A DNA stretch of 64,000 bases, taken from assembly GCA_900539675.1 (NCBI GenBank), contig UQDJ01000002.1, positions 1 through 64,000 on the forward strand, in the 5' to 3' direction. The translations under genes were made by a program, and so were the position numbers. This DNA is from an uncultured Coriobacteriaceae bacterium (GTDB taxonomy: Bacteria; Actinomycetota; Coriobacteriia; Coriobacteriales; Eggerthellaceae). This document shows positions 24,180 to 32,583 of the stretch, one piece after another. Positions within the stretch are counted from its first letter, which is position 1. Each line of letters opens with the position of its first letter. The notes beneath the pieces are model-generated. The model did not search any database. It saw nothing but the letters and a program-made list of their open reading frames with translations, and had not been told where the DNA came from.

Positions 24180-25436
24180 ATGTTCCTCGAACAACTTGCA
24201 GCAGAAGATCCACAGGTCGCCGACGCAATTGGGCAGGAGCTCTCACGCCAGCGCTCAACCATTGAGCTTATTGCCTCAGAAAACTTTGCCTCTCCTGCAG
24301 TAATGGCTGCTATGGGTACGGTTTTGACCAATAAGTATGCTGAGGGCTATCCTGGAAAGCGCTATTACGGCGGTTGCGAAAAGGTGGATATTGTAGAAAA
24401 CCTGGCACGTGAACGTGCTAAGCAGCTGTTCCATTGCAACTTTGCAAACGTTCAGCCCCACAGTGGTGCTAACGCAAACTTTGCCGCTTATCAGGCTTTG
24501 GTGAACTTGGGCGATACCATTTTAGGGTTATCTCTGGACAACGGTGGTCATTTGACCCACGGCTCTCCGGTGAACTTCTCCGGCAGGGATTACAACTTTG
24601 TCGCTTATGGCGTAGATCCTCAAACCGAACTGATTGACTACGATGAAATGGAGCGCCTGGCAAAGGAGCACCGTCCGAAGCTGATCGTGGGTGGTGCATC
24701 TGCGTATTCCCGCGTGATCGACTTTAAGCGCATGCGCGAAATTGCTGATGAAGTGGGCGCTTATCTGATGATCGATATGGCTCACATTGCCGGTTTGGTT
24801 GCAACAGGGGCTCATCCAAGCCCGGTTCCTTATGCTCATGTGGTTACCTCTACCAGCCACAAGACCCTGCGCGGTCCTCGCGGCGGCTTCATTCTGTCCA
24901 ACGACGAAGAAATTGCCAAGAAGATTGACAAGGCAGTATTCCCCGGTTCTCAGGGCGGTCCACTGATGCACATCATTGCAGCTAAGGCGGTTGCCTTTGG
25001 CGAAGCCTTGCAGCCTTCCTTTAAGGAATACATTGATCATGTGGTAGAAAACGCTAAGGCTATGGGTGAAGGCGTTGAAGAAGGCGGCTTGCGTTTGGTA
25101 TCAGGCGGTACCGATAATCATCTGTGCTTGGTAGACCTTACTGCAGCAGACATTACGGGCAAGGATGCTGAAAAGGTACTGGAGAGCATTGGCCTTACCG
25201 TGAACAAGAACACTATCCCTAATGAAAAGCGTTCTCCATTTGTAACCAGCGGTATTCGCATTGGTTCTGCAGCTGGTACGACGCGTGGCTTTGATGCTCA
25301 GGAATTCAAGCGTATTGGTCAGTTGATTTCTGCTGGCGTATACAACGCAGAAAACAAAACGCGTCTTGAAGAATTGGCTGACGAAGTAGCCACCATGGTG
25401 GAGCGCCATCCGCTGTATCCTGAATTTAAGCACTAA
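24180..25436 (+). CDS. glyA: Serine hydroxymethyltransferase
   Basis: 418 residues, family length. Landmarks: IELIASENF, TNKYAEGYPGKRYYGGCE, QPHSGANAN, DMAHIAGLVA and the PLP Lys in STSHKTLRGPRGG. It converts serine and tetrahydrofolate to glycine and methylene-tetrahydrofolate, feeding thymidylate and purine synthesis. SD AAAGGAG precedes ATG. upp follows after a strong hairpin. Confidence 0.98.
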   Translation: MFLEQLAAEDPQVADAIGQELSRQRSTIELIASENFASPAVMAAMGTVLTNKYAEGYPGKRYYGGCEKVDIVENLARERAKQLFHCNFANVQPHSGANANFAAYQALVNLGDTILGLSLDNGGHLTHGSPVNFSGRDYNFVAYGVDPQTELIDYDEMERLAKEHRPKLIVGGASAYSRVIDFKRMREIADEVGAYLMIDMAHIAGLVATGAHPSPVPYAHVVTSTSHKTLRGPRGGFILSNDEEIAKKIDKAVFPGSQGGPLMHIIAAKAVAFGEALQPSFKEYIDHVVENAKAMGEGVEEGGLRLVSGGTDNHLCLVDLTAADITGKDAEKVLESIGLTVNKNTIPNEKRSPFVTSGIRIGSAAGTTRGFDAQEFKRIGQLISAGVYNAENKTRLEELADEVATMVERHPLYPEFKH

Positions 25437-25500
25437 GTTCACGTACAACTTCTGCTGCCGCTCGCAGCATAGAACAACTATCATAGATGCAAAGATGTAT

Positions 25501-25525
25501 GTCCCCTCTGTTTTGCAGAGGGGAC
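25501..25525 (+). terminator. Perfect 10-bp hairpin between glyA and upp
   Basis: GTCCCCTCTG pairs with CAGAGGGGAC around TTTTG; the tail is CTGCTTTAT and the upp SD begins 10 bp later. It is a terminator with a weak U-tract or an attenuator of upp. Confidence 0.6.
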
Positions 25526-25546
25526 CTGCTTTATAAGGGGGTATAT

Positions 25547-26227
25547 ATGACCAGCCATGAATTTGGGGATCGTTTGGTGGTATTGCAGGATCATCCGCTG
25601 ATTGCGCATAAGCTCTCTGTGCTGCGCAACGAAAACACTCCGTCGTCGGTTTTCCGTCAAACCGTGCATGAAATTACGCTTTTGGAATGCTATGAGGCCA
25701 CGAAACATCTGCATACTCACGATGTGGCAGTGAAAACACCGCTGACAACATGCACCTGTAAAACCATTGCCAAGCAAGAGCCGGTCATCGTTCCTATTTT
25801 GCGCGCCGGGCTAGGTATGCTCGATCCCCTGCTTGAGGTGATTCCTTCGGCTCCGGTAGCTCATTTGGGTATGTATCGTGATGAAAAGACTCACAAGCCT
25901 ATTGAATACTACGCAAAGATGCCCGGCTATATTGCTGAGCGCCAGGTTTTGCTGGTTGATCCTATGTTGGCAACGGGCGGTTCTTTGTGCGCGGCACTGG
26001 CGGCGCTGCGCAAGCGCAAGGTAGAAGACATTACCATCATGGTCATCGTGGCTTCACCTGAAGGGGTGCGGGCAGTATTGGACTATGATCCGGATGTGAC
26101 CATTTATACCTGTGCGCTGGATGATGGCTTGAACAACGATGCCTATATTATTCCGGGCTTAGGGGATGCAGGGGATCGCATTTATCAAACATTTGATACG
26201 CCGGTTACCAGCGATGTTTCCTATTAA
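25547..26227 (+). CDS. upp: Uracil phosphoribosyltransferase
   Basis: 226 residues. VPILRAGLGMLDPLLEVIP, the PRPP motif VLLVDPMLATGGS and the uracil-binding end AYIIPGLGDAGDRIYQT are diagnostic. It salvages uracil to UMP. ATG 25547 is used, about 207 residues being family-typical; SD AAGGGGG lies just upstream. The gene's stop codon is part of the first unit of a tandem array. Confidence 0.97.
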   Translation: MTSHEFGDRLVVLQDHPLIAHKLSVLRNENTPSSVFRQTVHEITLLECYEATKHLHTHDVAVKTPLTTCTCKTIAKQEPVIVPILRAGLGMLDPLLEVIPSAPVAHLGMYRDEKTHKPIEYYAKMPGYIAERQVLLVDPMLATGGSLCAALAALRKRKVEDITIMVIVASPEGVRAVLDYDPDVTIYTCALDDGLNNDAYIIPGLGDAGDRIYQTFDTPVTSDVSY

Positions 26228-26345
26228 GACTCAAGCCTTTCAGGCTAAGCCATCAAGATCGACGAGCCTATTAAGGCTAAGCCTTTAAGATCGGCGAGCC
26301 TATTAAGACCAAAACTGAGCTATTAAGCCCGGCTAGCCTATTAAG
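26222..26345. repeat. About 16-bp degenerate array, 7-8 copies
   Basis: Units of the type CTATTAAGGCTAAGC recur from 26222 (overlapping the upp stop) to 26345, spaced 14-21 bp. CTATTAAG itself appears four times. Most degenerate of the arrays. Confidence 0.72.
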
Positions 26346-26596
26346 GCCAAGGTGTGCCCTCTATCGGTAATGATGCGTGTAATACTTGGCTTTCAAGGAG
26401 GGCGCAGTAGCACAATCAGTACGAATTAGTGATGTGCATTCATCAGGCTTTCGGCATGATAGCTATCGTTAAGCCTTAAGGATGGCTCTTAACTATGCGG
26501 ACATGTCCTGCGCTTGGCCCCCTAGAGCGCAGGACAACAGCATGGTATAAAGCTTTTAAGCGAACTATCCCGTTCGGTACAACAAAGGAAGTTACC
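26346..26596. other. Upstream region of dCMP deaminase gene
   Basis: Together with the array before it this makes a 369-bp gap. It holds one strong hairpin: TGTCCTGCGCT 26504-26514 pairs with 26526-26536 around an 11-nt loop, without a U-tract. The promoter was not identified. An in-frame extension from 26495 crosses this hairpin and is not used. Confidence 0.5.
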
Positions 26597-27094
26597 GTGG
26601 CTTTAGAACTACAAGACTATGAACGTCCTTCGTGGGACGAATACTTTATGAAACTGGCCAATGAAGTTTCTACGCGTACAACGTGCTTACGTCGCGCGGT
26701 GGGGGCCATCATTGTGAAGGACCGCCGCATCTTAGCAACAGGCTACAACGGTGTGCCCACCGGTCTTCGTCATTGCAACGTGACTGGTTGCTTGCGTGAG
26801 CAGTTAGGAGTGCCTTCCGGACAGCGTCACGAAATCTGTCGTGGCTTGCATGCAGAACAAAACGCACTTCTGCAGGCAGCACGTTATGGCATTAACATTT
26901 CAGGAGCATCTATTTACATCACTACGCAGCCCTGTGTGGTCTGTGCGAAGATGCTTATCAATGCCGGAATTAGCGAAATTGTGTATCAAAATCCTTATCC
27001 GGATGAACTGGCAATGGAACTCCTGAAGGAGGCGGGCATGAAAATGCGCGTCTTTGATGGGCAGAATAGCAAAAATGTGGGGAATGCGGGTTAG
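26597..27094 (+). CDS. Deoxycytidylate (dCMP) deaminase
   Basis: 165 residues. Zinc site HAEQN (His, catalytic Glu) and PCVVCAKM (two Cys), with GYNGVPTGLRHC typical of dCMP deaminases/ComEB. It produces dUMP for thymidylate synthase. GTG 26597 is chosen because AAAGGAAG lies 6 bp upstream and the family begins here. Confidence 0.92.
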   Translation: MALELQDYERPSWDEYFMKLANEVSTRTTCLRRAVGAIIVKDRRILATGYNGVPTGLRHCNVTGCLREQLGVPSGQRHEICRGLHAEQNALLQAARYGINISGASIYITTQPCVVCAKMLINAGISEIVYQNPYPDELAMELLKEAGMKMRVFDGQNSKNVGNAG

Positions 27095-27202
27095 AACACG
27101 TTGCAAAGGCAAATGGATTGAAATAATTCATAATCGAAAAACTAGCCATTTACGGACAAAAGTTTGATATTAACCACCAAATTGGGAAATAAGTGTTTCT
27201 AA

Positions 27203-27224
27203 GAACGCGTTCGTAGGGTACAGT
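27203..27224 (+). promoter_or_regulatory. Palindrome next to a possible -10 upstream of the atp operon
   Basis: GAACGCGTTC (27203-27212) is a perfect palindrome 6 bp before TACAGT (27219-27224), a plausible -10. It could be an operator, but a clear -35 was not found; TTGACG near 27242 offers another promoter. Low certainty. Confidence 0.3.
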
Positions 27225-27363
27225 GTCTTGTGCGCATGGTTTTGACGAGCCATTCGCCTTGCTATTTTGTACGTTATCGGAAACGATGCAGCAGATCATC
27301 GGGCGCTCTCATAAGCTAGGTGATCTGAAGGGCGTATAGCCCCCAACCGAAGGAAAGGAAAGC

Positions 27364-27657
27364 ATGCTCACCGCTGTGGCAGCAGGAATTGTGGCAGGAA
27401 TCGTTGGATTCCTTCCTCTTTTCGTATCGTTACGCTTGGCTAGGCGTTCAGACAGCATTGCACCTATGAGCATGGGACTCTATGGTTTGGCGGGCACTTT
27501 TGTCTCGCTCATCATTGTCATCGTAGCCATGATTGTCTTTGCGCAAATCGATCGCGCTTCTGTACTTCCCTTTGGTATTGCTGAGATTGCGGCACTGATT
27601 GTGTCGACGTCTCTTTATGTCGTTTACAAAAATGTCCTTGCTAAACGCAGGAAATAA
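27364..27657 (+). CDS. AtpI-like small membrane protein
   Basis: 97 residues with three hydrophobic helices and a basic end (KNVLAKRRK). It has no clear sequence signature, but its place 26 bp ahead of atpB matches atpI/uncI, whose products help assemble the c-ring or handle Mg2+. The call rests on position and topology. SD GAAAGGAAAG. Confidence 0.6.
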   Translation: MLTAVAAGIVAGIVGFLPLFVSLRLARRSDSIAPMSMGLYGLAGTFVSLIIVIVAMIVFAQIDRASVLPFGIAEIAALIVSTSLYVVYKNVLAKRRK

Positions 27658-27683
27658 AGGCAACGGAAAGGTAAGGAATCAAG

Positions 27684-28472
27684 ATGGGTGAAGCACTTTC
27701 ACAGTTTGTCGAGGAGGCACAGCATCTATCGTCATCGTTTGATCCGGCGACGGTTTTCTCCATCGCGGGTTGGGACGTTACACAGTACGTGCTGTACATG
27801 TTCCTCGCTTTGATTTTGGTTCTGCTGATCATCCTGATTGGCGGGCGCAAGTTGGAGCTGATCCCTCATAAGAAGTTCACGGCTACGCTGGAATATGGCT
27901 ACAACTTCATTTCTGAGAGCGTCGGCGGCGACGTTATCGGCGAAGGCTACAAGAAGCACATTCCGTTTTTGGCAACGCTGTTCTTCTTCATCTTGGTTGC
28001 AAACCTTATCGGTTTGATTCCAGGCGCTAAGGCTGCGATGGGTACCATCTCCATCACCTGGGCGCTGGCAGCTATCTCGTTTGTTTACTTTAACTTCTGG
28101 GGCTTGAAGAAGCTGGGCTTTTTCCACTACTTCAGGAGCTTGGCTCCTTCCGGTGTGCCCGGTCCTATGATTCCAATCATCTGGTTCCTTGAATTCATTT
28201 CTATGGTCATCCGTGTTCTGACCCTGGCTGTTCGACTTTACGGCAATATGCTGGCTGGCCACATGGTATTGGCTGTATTCTCTTTGGCTACCACCATCTT
28301 CCTGCAGACTGCAATCTTCAACATGGATTTTGTTACTGCTCTGCCGGCAGTGGCTTGGTTCTTCTTGCTGTTCTTTATGTACGCCTTGGAAACGCTGGTT
28401 GCTTTCTTGCAGGCTTACGTATTCACGATTCTGTCTTCTTCCTACATCGGCATGGCTATCCACCCTCACTGA
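27684..28472 (+). CDS. atpB: F-type ATP synthase subunit a
   Basis: 262 residues, five to six membrane helices. VRLYGNMLAGHMVL holds the essential Arg that faces the c-ring, and the last helix contains LETLVAFLQAYVFTILSSSYI. It forms the two half-channels for protons. Confidence 0.97.
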   Translation: MGEALSQFVEEAQHLSSSFDPATVFSIAGWDVTQYVLYMFLALILVLLIILIGGRKLELIPHKKFTATLEYGYNFISESVGGDVIGEGYKKHIPFLATLFFFILVANLIGLIPGAKAAMGTISITWALAAISFVYFNFWGLKKLGFFHYFRSLAPSGVPGPMIPIIWFLEFISMVIRVLTLAVRLYGNMLAGHMVLAVFSLATTIFLQTAIFNMDFVTALPAVAWFFLLFFMYALETLVAFLQAYVFTILSSSYIGMAIHPH

Positions 28473-28601
28473 TCGAAGAAACGCAGATTCGAAGAACCCG
28501 GCGCACGTCTAGCGTGCTTGATCTAGCCGCCGCATAAGAGCTAGCGCATAACATTGGTACTACAGCTGGTACGTAAAACTTTTACAGCTGAAAGGTAATA
28601 A

Positions 28602-28624
28602 GGATAAGAGATAGGCTCTTATCC
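28602..28624 (+). promoter_or_regulatory. Hairpin just upstream of the atpE ribosome site
   Basis: GGATAAGAG (28602-28610) pairs with CTCTTATCC (28616-28624) around ATAGG; the strong SD AAAGGAGG starts 6 bp later. A hairpin ahead of a very strong SD would suit an RNA-stability or translation-enhancing element for the high-copy c subunit. The 169-bp atpB-atpE gap is the longest in the operon. Confidence 0.5.
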
Positions 28625-28641
28625 CGCTAAAGGAGGTAATC

Positions 28642-28860
28642 GTGGAACTTACACTCGCTATCGCTGCGCTGAAGGTCGTTGGCTATGGCCTCGCAGCAAT
28701 CGGCCCTGGCATTGGTATCGGTATCGCTACCTACGGCCTGTGCGTTTCTGCTGCACGTCAGCCTGAAATGAAGGGTCAGCTCATGGGCTACTTCTTCATC
28801 GGCGCTGCAATGTCTGAGGCACTTGCATTGCTGGGCTTGGTTCTTTTCTTCATCGGCTAG
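28642..28860 (+). CDS. atpE: F-type ATP synthase subunit c
   Basis: 72 residues in two helices joined by the polar loop RQPE. Helix 1 has the Gly-rich GPGIGIGIATYG; helix 2 has the ion-carrying Glu in AMSEALALLG. The residue after Glu is Ala, not the Ser/Thr usual in sodium rings, so a proton ring is more likely. GTG start with perfect AAAGGAGG SD. Confidence 0.97.
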   Translation: MELTLAIAALKVVGYGLAAIGPGIGIGIATYGLCVSAARQPEMKGQLMGYFFIGAAMSEALALLGLVLFFIG

Positions 28861-28914
28861 TAGATTCTGTAAGAATTGACGTTATTCCGATACGAAGAGA
28901 AGGAGGCAAGCGAA

Positions 28915-29526
28915 TTGAACGCAACTGTAAGCAAATATGTACGTAACTGCACGAGCGGCGTAATCGCTTTTGCTGTTGCGTCTGCAGTTTGCCCGGTGTC
29001 CGCATTCGCTGCAGAAAGCGGTGCAGGGATCAATGCAATTCTTCCTCAGATGGAAGAGTTCATCCCTATGCTCGTCGCCTTCATTATCTTGTGGATCGTT
29101 CTCGCTAAGTTCGGCTGGCCTAAGTTTGAGGGCATGCTTCAGAAGCGCGAGGACATGATCAAAACTAACCTGGAAAAGGCCGAAGTGGCTCGCCAGGAAA
29201 GTGAACGTCTGCTGGCTGAATACCAGGAGCAGCTCGAAAACGCTAAGTCTCAGGCTCAGGCAATGCTCACGAACGCTCAGAAGTCCAGTGAAGCACTTGA
29301 GACCGAGATTAAGGATCGTGCTCGCCAAGAAGCAGACGCCATGATCGAGAAGGCTAAGGTTGCCATCGAACAGGAAAAGCGTAACGCCATGAAAGAGCTG
29401 CAGAGCTCTATGGTTGATACGTCTATCGATGTTGCTACCCGCTTGATCGGCGAAGATTTCAGCGACGCCGAGCATCGCAAGCTCATTGAGCGCTACGTAA
29501 AAGAGGCAGGTAATCTCAATGCCTAA
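28915..29526 (+). CDS. atpF: F-type ATP synthase subunit b with signal-peptide-like N-terminus
   Basis: 203 residues. Before the usual membrane anchor (EFIPMLVAFIILWIVLAKFGW) lies an extra hydrophobic segment with a cleavage-like end, VASAVCPVSAFAAES, resembling a Sec signal peptide. The rest is the long charged dimer helix. TTG 28915 is used because AAGGAGG stands 8 bp upstream. Its end overlaps atpH by 8 bp. Confidence 0.93.
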   Translation: MNATVSKYVRNCTSGVIAFAVASAVCPVSAFAAESGAGINAILPQMEEFIPMLVAFIILWIVLAKFGWPKFEGMLQKREDMIKTNLEKAEVARQESERLLAEYQEQLENAKSQAQAMLTNAQKSSEALETEIKDRARQEADAMIEKAKVAIEQEKRNAMKELQSSMVDTSIDVATRLIGEDFSDAEHRKLIERYVKEAGNLNA

Positions 29527-30094
29527 TCGTCATGTCACCCAAGCTACGATCGACGCATATGCAAACACCGTACTTGACGGCGCTAATGCTGCAGGCGGTA
29601 CGGAAGCGGTTGTTGAAGTCCGCAACCAGATGCTTGAGATCCTTGGTTTCATGGCTACCAACATTGATCTTCGCCTGTCTTGCGACGACGAGGGATACAC
29701 CCCCGAAGAGCGCGAAGGCATTGTGAAGGGCGTGTTTGGTTCATGCAATCAGGTTCTGGTAGGGCTGCTCTGTGTTATGGCTTCTCGTGCCGACATGGAC
29801 AAGCTGCGCCAGATATACCACAGGTATGAAGACCTCATTGAATCCAAGCTGAACTTCAGCATTGTTGATGTAACGACGGTTGTTGAACTCGACGACAACT
29901 TGCGTGGGGTAATTACTAACAAGGCCGAATCCGACTTAGGCAGGAAGTGTGTTTTAGTAGAACACATTGATCCTTCTATTCAGGGCGGCATCATTATGAG
30001 TGCGGGCAGCCGCTATGTGGATGCTAGCGTTCGTTCTCAGTTCGAACGTGCCCGCTTCACTCTCAAGCAAATGAATGATGGAGGTGAATGCTAG
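29519..30094 (+). CDS. atpH: F-type ATP synthase subunit delta
   Basis: 191 residues, normal length. The C-terminal domain shows VELDDNLRGVITNKAESDLG and IDPSIQGGIIMSAGSRYVDASV, the OSCP/delta pattern. It links F1 to the b stalk. It overlaps atpF by 8 bp and shares its last base with the atpA start. Confidence 0.93.
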   Translation: MPNRHVTQATIDAYANTVLDGANAAGGTEAVVEVRNQMLEILGFMATNIDLRLSCDDEGYTPEEREGIVKGVFGSCNQVLVGLLCVMASRADMDKLRQIYHRYEDLIESKLNFSIVDVTTVVELDDNLRGVITNKAESDLGRKCVLVEHIDPSIQGGIIMSAGSRYVDASVRSQFERARFTLKQMNDGGEC

Positions 30095-31653
30095 TGACTG
30101 AAATCACCGCACAGTCTATCGACGAAGCGCTCCGCAAGCAGCTTGATGCTATCAACACGAGTGTAGAGTCTCGTGAAGTCGGTACGGTTGTACAAATTGG
30201 CGACGGCGTTGCGCGTATCGATGGCCTTAAGGGCGCCATGGAAGGCGAACTGTTGGAGTTTGACGGCGAGGAAGGCAAGACCGTTTATGGTCTGGTTCAG
30301 AACCTTGAAGAAGATCAGGTAGGTGCCGTACTTCTCGGTGACGTTACTGCAATCAAGGAGAATGACCAGGCTCGTACAACTGGTCGCATTCTGGAGGTTC
30401 CTTCCGGCAAGGCCATGCTCGGTCGTGTTGTTAATGCTTTGGGCCAGCCTATCGACGGCAAGGGTCCTATTGAAGCAGAAGGCATGCGTCCTATCGAATA
30501 TAAGGCTCCTGGCGTTCATGAACGTCAGCCTGTTGAAGAACCAATGCAGACCGGTATCCTGGCTATCGACTCGATGGTACCTATTGGACGTGGTCAGCGT
30601 GAATTGATCATTGGCGACCGCCAGACGGGCAAGACTGCTATCGCAATCGATGCAATCTTGAACCAAAAGGGCAAGGACATGATCTGCGTTTACGTTGCAA
30701 TCGGCCAGAAGGCTTCCACTGTTGCAACGGTTGTAGAAACCCTTGAGCGCCATGGTGCTATGGACTACACCATTGTTGTAGCTGCTACGGCTGCCGATCC
30801 TGCTACCATGCAGTACCTGGCTCCGATGTCTGGTGCTGCCATTGGCGAGCACTTCATCTACACCGGTGATGATGGCAAGCCAGCAGGCAAGGACAACCCA
30901 GGACGTCATGTTCTTTGTATCTATGACGACTTGACGAAGCAGGCAGTTGCTTATCGTCAGATGTCTTTGATTCTTCGTCGCCCACCAGGACGCGAAGCAT
31001 ATCCTGGCGATATTTTCTATCTGCATTCACGCCTTCTGGAACGTGCTTGCAAGCTTTCTGATGAAAACGGTGCAGGTTCTCTTACTGCTCTGCCTATCAT
31101 CGAAACGCAAGCGGGTGACGTAGGTGCTTATATTCCTACGAACGTAATTTCTATTACGGACGGTCAGATTTATCTGAAGACCAACCTCTTCTTCCAGGGC
31201 CAGCGTCCTGCTGTTGACGTAGGTCTTTCCGTTTCGCGTGTAGGCGGTTCTGCTCAGGTTAAGTCCATCAAGTCTGTTTCGGGCTCTTTGCGTCTGGACC
31301 TGGCAGCTTATCGTGAATTGCAGGCATTTACTCAGTTCGGTTCCGACCTGGACAAGTCCACGCAGCAGCAGCTCACCCGTGGTGCAGCTATGACCGAGTT
31401 GCTCAAGCAGGGTCGTTATGCTCCGATGCCAGTTGAAGAGCAGTCAATTGCTATCTATGCTGGTAACCAGGGCTATCTGGATGATCTGCCGGTTGATAGC
31501 ATCGTTCGCTTCCGCGGCGAGATGCTTGACTATCTGCGCATTAATTATTCCGATACCGTTGCTAAGCTGAGGGACGGCAAGAAGTTTACCGACGAGATCG
31601 AGTCTGAACTCAATAAGGCTATTGAGGAATTCAAGACTCAGTTCATCGCGTAA
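30094..31653 (+). CDS. atpA: F-type ATP synthase subunit alpha
   Basis: 519 residues. P-loop GDRQTGKTAIAID, ALGQPIDGKGP and the Arg-finger segment VSRVGGSAQVKS are present. GTG 30094 is preferred over ATG 30088, since GGAGGTGA at 30080-30087 is then at normal distance; it overlaps the atpH stop by one base. Confidence 0.98.
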   Translation: MTEITAQSIDEALRKQLDAINTSVESREVGTVVQIGDGVARIDGLKGAMEGELLEFDGEEGKTVYGLVQNLEEDQVGAVLLGDVTAIKENDQARTTGRILEVPSGKAMLGRVVNALGQPIDGKGPIEAEGMRPIEYKAPGVHERQPVEEPMQTGILAIDSMVPIGRGQRELIIGDRQTGKTAIAIDAILNQKGKDMICVYVAIGQKASTVATVVETLERHGAMDYTIVVAATAADPATMQYLAPMSGAAIGEHFIYTGDDGKPAGKDNPGRHVLCIYDDLTKQAVAYRQMSLILRRPPGREAYPGDIFYLHSRLLERACKLSDENGAGSLTALPIIETQAGDVGAYIPTNVISITDGQIYLKTNLFFQGQRPAVDVGLSVSRVGGSAQVKSIKSVSGSLRLDLAAYRELQAFTQFGSDLDKSTQQQLTRGAAMTELLKQGRYAPMPVEEQSIAIYAGNQGYLDDLPVDSIVRFRGEMLDYLRINYSDTVAKLRDGKKFTDEIESELNKAIEEFKTQFIA

Positions 31654-31665
31654 GGTGGTCTGACT

Positions 31666-32583
31666 ATGCCGAACCTTCACGATATCGAAAGGCGCATTAA
31701 ATCCGTCGAATCGACGAAGCAGGTTACGCATACCATGCAGATGGTAGCAGCCGCTAAGATTCGCCACGCCACCGAGCGTTGCGATGAGGCTACGCCGTTT
31801 GCCAATGCAATGCGCGAGTTGCTGGGCAACATTGGCCGTATGGGCGAATGCACCGCTCCGCTGGCTACTGAACACGATGAGATCAAGACTACCTTGATTG
31901 TTGCCATCGTGTCCGACCGTGGCTTGGCAGGCGGCTTCAACTCGAATATCTTGCATCGTGCTGAAAAGATCATGAAGGATCGTAAGGCAGAAGGTAAAAA
32001 CGTTGTCGTTATTGCGTGTGGCAAGAAAGCAATTGCGTACTTCAAGTATCGCGGCATTGATCCGGTACTGGCGTTTCGCGATCTTTCCGCCGATCCTCGC
32101 GTGGAAGAAGCAGAGGCAATGACTGATTACTGCGTCCAGCACTTCCTGGATGGCAGCATTGATGAAGTTATCACTCTGTACAACCACGCTAAGAATGCAG
32201 CTGAACAGGTTCCCACGCGTCATCGCGTGTTGCCCGTAGATGTGAAGTCCTTCATTCCGGAGGGCGAACGCTTTAAGTTTGGTGGCATCATGGAGCCTGA
32301 TATTGATAATCCTGACCTGCCTGGTGCTATTGAATATGAGCCCAGCCAGGAAGCGGTTTTGAGCAGGCTTCTGCCCGAATACCTCAGTGGTTATTTCTAT
32401 TATTCGCTGATTGAATCGGCCGCTGCCGAACAGGCTGCTCGTCGTAACGCAATGAAGAATGCGACGGATAATGCCAATGAAATGATTGATACGCTCAATC
32501 GACTTTATAACCGTGTACGTCAAGGTGCCATTACGACGGAAATCAACGAAATCGTTGGTGGCGCCGCAGCTTTGGAGGACTAA
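31666..32583 (+). CDS. atpG: F-type ATP synthase subunit gamma
   Basis: 305 residues. N-terminal helix DIERRIKSVESTKQVTHTMQMV and C-terminal MKNATDNANEMIDTLNRLYNR are the rotor coiled coil; SDRGLAGGFNSN is the conserved core. Immediately followed by atpD with no gap. Confidence 0.97.
   Translation: MPNLHDIERRIKSVESTKQVTHTMQMVAAAKIRHATERCDEATPFANAMRELLGNIGRMGECTAPLATEHDEIKTTLIVAIVSDRGLAGGFNSNILHRAEKIMKDRKAEGKNVVVIACGKKAIAYFKYRGIDPVLAFRDLSADPRVEEAEAMTDYCVQHFLDGSIDEVITLYNHAKNAAEQVPTRHRVLPVDVKSFIPEGERFKFGGIMEPDIDNPDLPGAIEYEPSQEAVLSRLLPEYLSGYFYYSLIESAAAEQAARRNAMKNATDNANEMIDTLNRLYNRVRQGAITTEINEIVGGAAALED

Noticed and set aside
28642..28860. Sodium-type c-ring
   Set aside because: The residue after the ion-carrying Glu is Ala and the usual sodium-ligand pattern is not complete.
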